From Phymorhynchus buccinoides (taxonomy: Eukaryota; Mollusca; Gastropoda; Neogastropoda; Raphitomidae): 64,000 nt of DNA. The notes beneath the pieces were generated by a model. The model saw only the letters and a list, made by a program, of their open reading frames with translations, ran no database searches and was not told the origin of the DNA. The stretch is from NCBI GenBank assembly GCA_017654935.2, contig CM065693.1, positions 9,304,172 to 9,368,171 on the forward strand. Reading direction: 5' to 3'. The position numbers were made by a program, and so were the translations under genes. Of this stretch, positions 48,110-64,000 are shown one piece after another (the stretch's first letter is position 1; every line of letters starts with the position of its first letter).

Positions 48110-48920
48110 AGCAATTTGGCTGTATATGTGTGTGTGTGCACGCGAATGTGTGTGTGTGAATGTGTGTGTGTGTGTGTGTGCACTGTCCCTCTCTACCCAT
48201 GCCTTTTAACAGAAACACCAGTTGCACCAGTAGTGCACACACACACAGGGCCCGTTATGCGCACACACACACACACACATTTTGGGATGCATCTATATAT
48301 ATAGTCATAGATTCACAAATAGTATCTTCCTGGTTGACTTTTTTTTCCTTCAATGTTACTTACACTCACTCGCCACAAATTTGAACAAATTCTGTTAATC
48401 ACTTTTAATGCCAACAAAATACCTGGTAGTAAACTAAACAAAGGTTAAAAAATCACACCATAACCATGCACGAGAAAACAGCAAAATATGAAAAAATTTT
48501 GTTCATTCGGATCATTTCTTTTATAGAGAGAAAGAAAGAGAGACCGAGAGAGAGCTTGGTTACTTGAGTGTTTGCAAGAAAGAAGGATGCTATTTGAAGA
48601 GTGCATGGAGAGGCTCAAGAATTTGGCTGAATATGTGTGTGAGAGCGAATGTGTGTGTGTGAGTTTGTGTGCTGTCCCTCTCTAGATGAACAAAAACACC
48701 AGAGAGAGAGAGACGAGCAGACACACCCCCCCCCCCATGCAGAGAGATATATAGTCATAGAGAGAGAAATAGTATCTTCCTGGTTGACTTTTTTTTCCTT
48801 CAGAGAGACTCACTCGACAAAGAGAGAGAATTCTTTTTTTATTCACGGAAAAATAATAAATATAATAATAATAATGAGGAAAATGTTTATAGCGCCCATT
48901 CTGTTAAGACTTTTAATGAG
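48110..48920 (+). repeat. Local duplication with GA-patched second copy
   Basis: 48110-48420 and 48610-48920 share 'aatttggctg', 'gaatgtgtgtgtgtga', 'atagtatcttcctggttgac' 'ttttttttcctt' and 'acttttaatg' in order. In the second copy several intervening stretches are replaced by (GA)n. Confidence 0.75.
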
Positions 48921-48954
48921 AACAAAATAGAAGAGAGAGAGAGAAAGAAGAGAT

Positions 48955-48975
48955 AAGAACACCAGAGAGAGAGAG

Positions 48976-49028
<53 letters not shown>

Positions 49029-49048
49029 GGAGGGGGGGGGGGGGGGAC
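48955..49048. repeat. (AG)n array followed by G-run
   Basis: (AG)n to about 49024, then G-rich to 49048. Confidence 0.95.
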
Positions 49049-50412
49049 AATATAAAACTGCAAAACTGAACTTTTACTAGATCTGTATTTCATGGAATGA
49101 CATAAAATCCATTGCAGTAACACAGCAAGCACAAAATTATATGAACTGCAGAAATAAGAGGCAGAAACTGGAAGCAGTGAATACTGCACCATTGCAGCAA
49201 CGCAATAAAACCAGAATCCAAATAATTGCAAAGTTTATATACTGAATAAAACAAAAATGCACCAAAAAAAGAAAGAAAAGAAATGAAATTATCAGGGTTC
49301 CCACAGATGTGACCAAACAAAAAATTCCATACTTTTTCCAGGGCTTTTCCTACTTTTTCCAGACCCCAAAATGTGTGTGTGTGCTTTGGATTTCTCTCTA
49401 CTGTCATCTACTATCAAAGGTATCACTTCGAGTGATGTCCCTTGAATACTTCTGGTTTATTTCTCCATGCTGACATTTTTCTAGGTACGGAGTACAATCT
49501 GGGGGCCGTTTCACAAGGGCTAATGTTACATTGCGCTCGCTCAAATCGGCAAAAACGGTCTAAGAAACACCCTTCGTTTGCCAATAGTTCGCGTGACGTT
49601 TTGTTCTTGCCAAACACTGAGCGTTTCTTAGGCCCCGTTTGGCGTAAGCGTTATTCGCGCGGCCAGCGTTATCTAGAGAAACTCGACCCTGAAGACATGC
49701 CGAATTACACAGTCTCAACAAACAAAACAAAATCAATGCTGACTACTTTAGTGTAAATATCCATATGTTCATCACGATCATGAAATTACTGACATATGCC
49801 TGAAATGACTGATTTGAGAGCTTGGGATTACTGACAGTGAAAATTTGGGGTAAACAGGTCTGCCATAATTTTGAAGACTTACCGACGTCAGCGACAATGA
49901 TAATGAATGAATGAAAATCCGTTTAACGTTGTCCGGTCTGAAACAGACACATATCGGACATTAGTAGATATAAAGATGGTGGGAAATGATCCTGGAGGCA
50001 ATGCCCGGAGGCAGTGCAACCCCAGGAAAGTCCCGAATTTCCAACGATACAGATGTATAATTAGAGAATGATAATGAACATGAGAATCAGGCACATGGCA
50101 TAGATTGTAAGATAACAAACGGATTACTAATTACTTAAATTACTATTATTCTCTTGTAGACATTTAATTTATGATGATGCAATAGCCAAAATGATAACAG
50201 CAACAACAACAATCACTATACATTATCTTGCTTTTTTAATTATTTCCCACAAAATTAAAGAAAAAACAACAACCTGCTATCGATCAAAGAGAGAATGAGA
50301 AAAGGTATATAAAAAAAGCCCACACTACAAAAATGTTCTTAAAAAAAGATGTGCACTTATAAAACATATCTTGTTGAAAATCTGAGCCATTGTAGTTAAA
50401 CTATCATCTTTA

Positions 50413-50654
50413 GATAAACCTTTCGCTGCCAGTCATTTTTCAGCCCCAAAAATACCATTAAACTTAACTTGGTAGAGGAAAAAAAGTATATGCAATATTG
50501 GGAATTGACATGTCTAACATTAGGCCTATCCTTACCTCCCAAAAATCAAGAAAACATGGTCTTTAAAGAACAGGCCCTGATTTGATGCCTTTAAGTGACA
50601 TGGGTGTTAAATCATTGTGGTGCAAAAATGCGACGTTGGTAGTGAAAGGGTTAT
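50413..50654. mobile_element. TTAA-flanked MITE, copy 7
   Basis: 'ataaacctttcgctgccagt' to 'gtagtgaaagggttata'; both TTAA sites have changed by one base, indicating an older copy. Confidence 0.75.
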
Positions 50655-51111
50655 AAAAACAACAAAACCAAGAAAGAAAAAGAAAAACTGTTAGATTTTC
50701 TTTTTGTTCTGAGGGTGGGAGGGAGAGGGGATTATACAATATTGACATTTCTGCATAAGTAATTTATTTAACAATATATTATAAAACAATGCAGCAAAAC
50801 TTTACAAATCATCACAGGCATTAAAGAAAAAAGCTCCCCACCCCCCACCCACCCCTCAACAAACAAAAAAGGTTTCCCTCCATTTTTATTTTTTTACTAT
50901 TTGCAGAACTTCTTCTTCTGCGTTCCCAGGCCATATGGTCATAATGGGTGGAAATATGACTTCGATTAAAAAACAAAAAATGTTTTCCTTTTTCACTAGT
51001 CTCCCTGCTCCAACACATCCCATGCATGCGTGTGATGGCTGCACATTTAGCCTGAACTTTCCATCAATACCCTTAACATAATAGTCATTACTCATATCAA
51101 GAGTAACGAGT

Positions 51112-51690
51112 CCTTAAAGGAGCACCCTGACGTGTGTGTTTTTGTAAGAAACATGTCAAGATCACCAGGAAAACACCCTCTATTACAGAGATCGCAACAC
51201 TCACTTTGCTCTGGTTTCCTAGAAATCAAACCGTCAAATCGGCGATTCCTCCTTGGCGGAGGTGCTGGAAGTCAAATTCTTTCAGTGAAAGAGAACTCAG
51301 AAGGCATGTGCCTTCTCTTTTCTAATGGCCGCCTGAGTTAGACCAAATCATTTGCACGTAATTTCCACAATAAAAGCCTTTTTATTTTATTTTTTATAGT
51401 TTACCAAAAGGAGTTTCGCTCACTACAAAGGAAATAGCTCCAATTGTTTTTTTTTACTGCACTACAAAGAAGAAAAAGCTTCAACCACAATGAGTGGCCT
51501 CCACTCACCCCATCCAAAATGGCTTCTTTCTCCGGCATCTCCGCCAAGGAGGAATCGCCGTTTTGACGGTTTGATTTCTAAGAAACCGGAGCAAAGTGAG
51601 TGTTCCGATCCTTGAAAAGGCTGTCTTTCTGGTGATCTCGACGTGTGTCTTGCAAAAACTCATCCGTCAGGGTCCACCTTGAAAGGAGAG
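51112..51690. mobile_element. Long palindromic repeat, copy 2
   Basis: 'ggagcaccctgacgtgtgtg' to 'catccgtcagggtccacctt'; same internal order ('ctttgctctggtttcctag', 'gcgattcctccttggcggag'). Confidence 0.8.
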
Positions 51691-52213
51691 CCCTAACTTC
51701 ATGCAGACCACACCCTAAACCTGCATAAAATTGCCTGAATTCAGGCTCCAGGCACAGCCACATGTACCCCTGAGTCATCCCAATTTTGGAGGAGCTCATA
51801 GCAGAAAATTATTGGAAAGATTTTTTTGGGGGGAAAAGCCAAGATAATGAACGAAAGTTAGGTTTTACATCCTCTCAGCTTCTAAACAGCACATATGGGA
51901 TGAACCATCATTCAAAATAAAACATTAGTAAAAGCCAAGATAATGGGCCAACAAGGCAGATAAATAGTAGACGACAGTAAGAAAAAGAAAAGGCAGTGTC
52001 AAAGAGGGTGACAGATTAGAGAGGAAGTTGCTAGCAGAGAACTTCCAGAAGGCGGGGGGGGAACTGTTTGCACTGAAAGATGTGCCGGTACCTCCATGAA
52101 GGAGTTGGCAATACAAATCAAGGTGAAACAAACTAACATTCCTCACGTTGAATATTTAGACAAACATCTCTTTGTGTTCCCCTGCATAATGTGCTCTTCG
52201 CAGAATAAGACAA

Positions 52214-52785
52214 TTACCATATTGTACGGACAACAAGGCGCTTCTAATTATAAGGCGCAACCCCCGAAGTTAACAAACAATCTGATTTTAAACATACACA
52301 AGGTGCATGCAAATTGTTGAAACAAAAGCAAAAAAAATAGATTGATAACACGAGGTCGACTCGAACAAAGGAGTTCAGTATTTAGTCTAGTTCTGTCAAA
52401 ACAATCTTCAGAACGACAGAAATTACACTCACGCCGAATATCGGTATAAAGAATCACCAGAAAAGTCGGAATTGAAAAACACGGAGTAGATTTTGGCTCC
52501 TGTAGGCTTTGTCCGCCATGATTGTTATTGACTTCTGCTATTGAAACTGACCGAGGATGTAACATCATATCCTGATTACCCCCCCCCTTCTCGTCTGCTT
52601 CATTGGCTGCATTTACAATTTCAGCCTGTTGTTTTCGTTTGCAAAATCCTTACGATATGAATGGAAATCACAACTTTGTTTGATCAGATTTCAGCCATAC
52701 ACTAGGTGCAACGCATTTTAAAGCACAGGGGTCTCAGTTGAGGGAAAAAAGTATCACATTGTAGTCCGTATAATATGGTAGACTG
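52214..52785. mobile_element. 'actataaggcg' MITE, split copy
   Basis: Left end 'accatattgtacggacaaca' with 'aaggcgcttctaattataag' and right end 'gtagtccgtataatatggta' are separated by ~300 bp of unrelated sequence, so another insertion probably lies between. Confidence 0.55.
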
Positions 52786-53498
52786 TACGATAGTAATAAT
52801 CAAATACACAAACAAATAATATACTAAAAAATGTAATCATCATAACGATAACAGCTTCAATACATTTTACCAGAAATTAGGACATGATTAAAGATCTTGA
52901 TACACTGAATATCACTGAGCAATACTTCTCAAAGACTGTAGTGACAGTCTGCACTTGATTTTCAGATTTAATGCACCAACATGGCAAGTCAAAAGTAACA
53001 TATATACATATGCAGCTGTGCATGAGAAAAGCCTGTATAAATCGTGCAGCGTACTGTCTGTTTCAGACTGCAAGGTGCACCTTTTTATAAGGCGCACCCC
53101 CCAAAGTTTACACAAAATTAAGATTTTGTTATTATCCTTTCCCACTGAATTGTTAGTCATATTATATCCAACTTGTGCCAAACAAAATCCAGTTTATGAC
53201 AAAATGTCTGGGTTTTCCCTCGCACAGCTGCATATGTTTCAACATAATCAGATGACAACTATCCATAGGAAGCTGAGTTTGAACAGAATGCATCATAGAA
53301 ATGAAATGACAAGTGTCATTTTTACTCATCCATCCTTTTTTGAGGACAAAAGTTTTTGTTCTGCTTTATTAAAAATTAAAATTTCATATGACGGTAAATG
53401 TGTAATACACAGATCCTTCAATAGGCCTATGAGTCGTTGACCACAAAGAGTCAAACGTAAATGAGAGTTACAATATTTCAAATCTCTTAAAGACCAAG

Positions 53499-53583
53499 GA
53501 GCTGCTGTAGCTCAGTTGGTAAGTCCGAGTCGCTACCTCGTAATCCGTCAGGTTCGCGAGTGCGCGGGTTCGAACCCAGCTCG
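53499..53583 (+). tRNA. tRNA-like sequence (pseudogene or SINE head)
   Basis: 'gagctgctgtagctcagttg' (box A) and 'gcgggttcgaacccagctc' (box B) with complementary ends GAGCTG/CAGCTC over 85 nt. The anticodon arm is not convincing, so a tRNA-derived pseudogene or SINE head is more likely than an active gene. Confidence 0.4.
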
Positions 53584-54157
53584 GTTCACAGTGGTGTATT
53601 CGGCCATGGTACTAGAAGAGAGCTAATGGATCAGCTACATAACAAACACACCTCAATAAATGTTGACAAAGCTGCCAGCAAAGTATGTGGAATGCTAATT
53701 AATTAACATAGGTACTTCAAATGCCCAAACGTTTTTCAGAAAATTCAATATAACTCAGTATTTTGCCATGCTTTCTAAATTTTACCTTTCACAGACATTC
53801 CTCATCAGCTTTTGCCTTACTTTTCTAGAGTACCCTAACTCGCAAAAAGTGTGTATGCTTATCAGCTTTGTTTACTCTACAAATAATAGAACAGGAGCTT
53901 GATCACAATATTACCATAATTATTTGTTCTGTTGTCTAATGTCTCCCTTACATGAAAAAAAAAGAAAAAAAAGGTGGATATAGACATTTTTACAATTCTG
54001 TACAAGTTCAAGCTCCTCCTTCTCTCACAGACTAAAAAATCCCTTGGCACACAAACTTTGTCCTCTTTGGAAATCCAAGAATGCCGATGATAAACATTTC
54101 TGAGTTCGGAAGCTGGGCCCTATCCATGAAATTAATTGACGAGCAATCAAAGGAAGA

Positions 54158-63365
<9,208 letters not shown>

Positions 63366-64000
63366 CTGCAACACACAGAACGACACATGTGACCCAGCAC
63401 CACGAAACGGACATTAAGTCGCTGGGCTAGTTTCTCACAACAGGCTTCCAAAGTCAAAAATATCATTTTTTGAGTTATGGGTATTTATATGTTTTCTAGC
63501 ATTTTATCTTTCACATTTGTGCAAGCTAAGTCACAAGTGCCTTTGTGCAGGCACACTATATTTGCATAAGCTGAGTGTCTTTGCTGTAACTGAGAGATGA
63601 AATAATTCACCTTACTGTAGGGTACTCACCCTCTTGTAGACTCTACTCTTCTGACTAGTGTTCTGTCCCTCTTGTACGTATCGCCAGTTTTAATTTATTT
63701 CTATGCTATCATTTTACTATTATTAGATCCCTCCTTCCTTCCTTCCTTCCATATCTATAGTCACTGCTGATTATTCTGTCGCTGTAGAACTTCAACAGTA
63801 TCTATGGAAATGCGCGTGTTCAGAGATAGAAGAAGAAGAAAGTGGACAGAAGAAAAAGAAGAAAACAGGAAGCTTGGCGATGGCCCAGCCAGCCAGGTCC
63901 CACTGATCGATCCCCAAAGTGACGCTGCGCCAGGCAAGAGAAGGAAAAATAAGAAAGAAAGGGGTGTAGCTAGTGTGATCTGGAGGAAATAAAAGTGCCC
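63366..64000. other. OSTF1 first intron (partial)
   Basis: No start-codon exon on the minus strand is recognisable here. The purine-rich plus-strand frame near 63804-63992 has no recognisable domain. Confidence 0.35.

Noticed and set aside
49442..49756. 104-codon plus-strand frame with high GC
   Set aside because: No recognisable domain; the GC-rich part contains inverted motifs ('acggtctaagaaac' / 'gcgtttcttaggcc'), suggesting a repeat.
63804..63992. Basic 62-codon frame at the right edge
   Set aside because: Purine-rich low complexity, antisense to OSTF1, no splice support.

Overview
The window is eukaryotic. It holds intron-split genes with GT..AG junctions, low coding density and abundant retroelement debris, palindromic MITE-like elements and very long (CA)n, (GA)n and poly-G tracts. 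The gene set (AFG2B, mL54, OSTF1, a FAM174-type membrane protein, a BTB protein) is animal. The repeat style (tRNA-headed SINEs, 'actataaggcgc' palindromic elements, dense dinucleotide arrays) suggests a mollusc, probably a marine gastropod. The species assignment is an inference; everything else was read from the sequence without searches.

Layout. 1-8.9 kb: no confident gene, mainly microsatellites and degraded repeats. 8.88-9.30 kb (-): first coding exon of a FAM174-like type I membrane protein. 9.3-15.1 kb: repeats, including LINE fragments, a U2-headed SINE and a tRNA-SINE. 15.2-26.9 kb (-): complete AFG2B/SPATA5L1-type tandem AAA+ ATPase, 8 coding exons rebuilt junction by junction to 739 aa. 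28.0-28.8 kb: LINE reverse-transcriptase remnant. 29.5-32.2 kb (+): two-exon mitochondrial ribosomal protein mL54 (131 aa), followed by about 4 kb of decayed copies of its own terminal exon. 39.9-43.7 kb (-): two-exon BTB/POZ protein (243 aa). 41.6-42.3 kb (-): LINE 3' end inside the BTB intron. 44-54 kb: repeats and unassigned DNA. 54.2-63.4 kb (-): OSTF1 (SH3 plus ankyrin repeats), seven exons; only the start-codon exon is missing.

Main observation. In three unrelated genes, pieces of exons together with their splice sites have been copied in place into neighbouring introns or 3' flank, usually next to simple repeats. In AFG2B it is the exon carrying the D2 Walker A motif. In mL54 it is the terminal exon (about nine copies in graded decay). 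In OSTF1 it is the SH3 exon end, the second ankyrin exon (a direct array facing an inverted array), the third ankyrin exon, and the acceptor of the penultimate exon (a 42-bp minisatellite in which most units carry a 3' splice site). This looks like a continuing local exon-copying process and is the strongest candidate here for something not yet described.

Other notable points: the AFG2B D1 Walker B motif reads D-K instead of D-E; a MITE whose interior has expanded to about 2 kb sits cleanly inside another repeat; seven copies of a TTAA-flanked MITE, two of them nested in another MITE; and two 129-bp repeats that begin with the 5' end of U2 snRNA.
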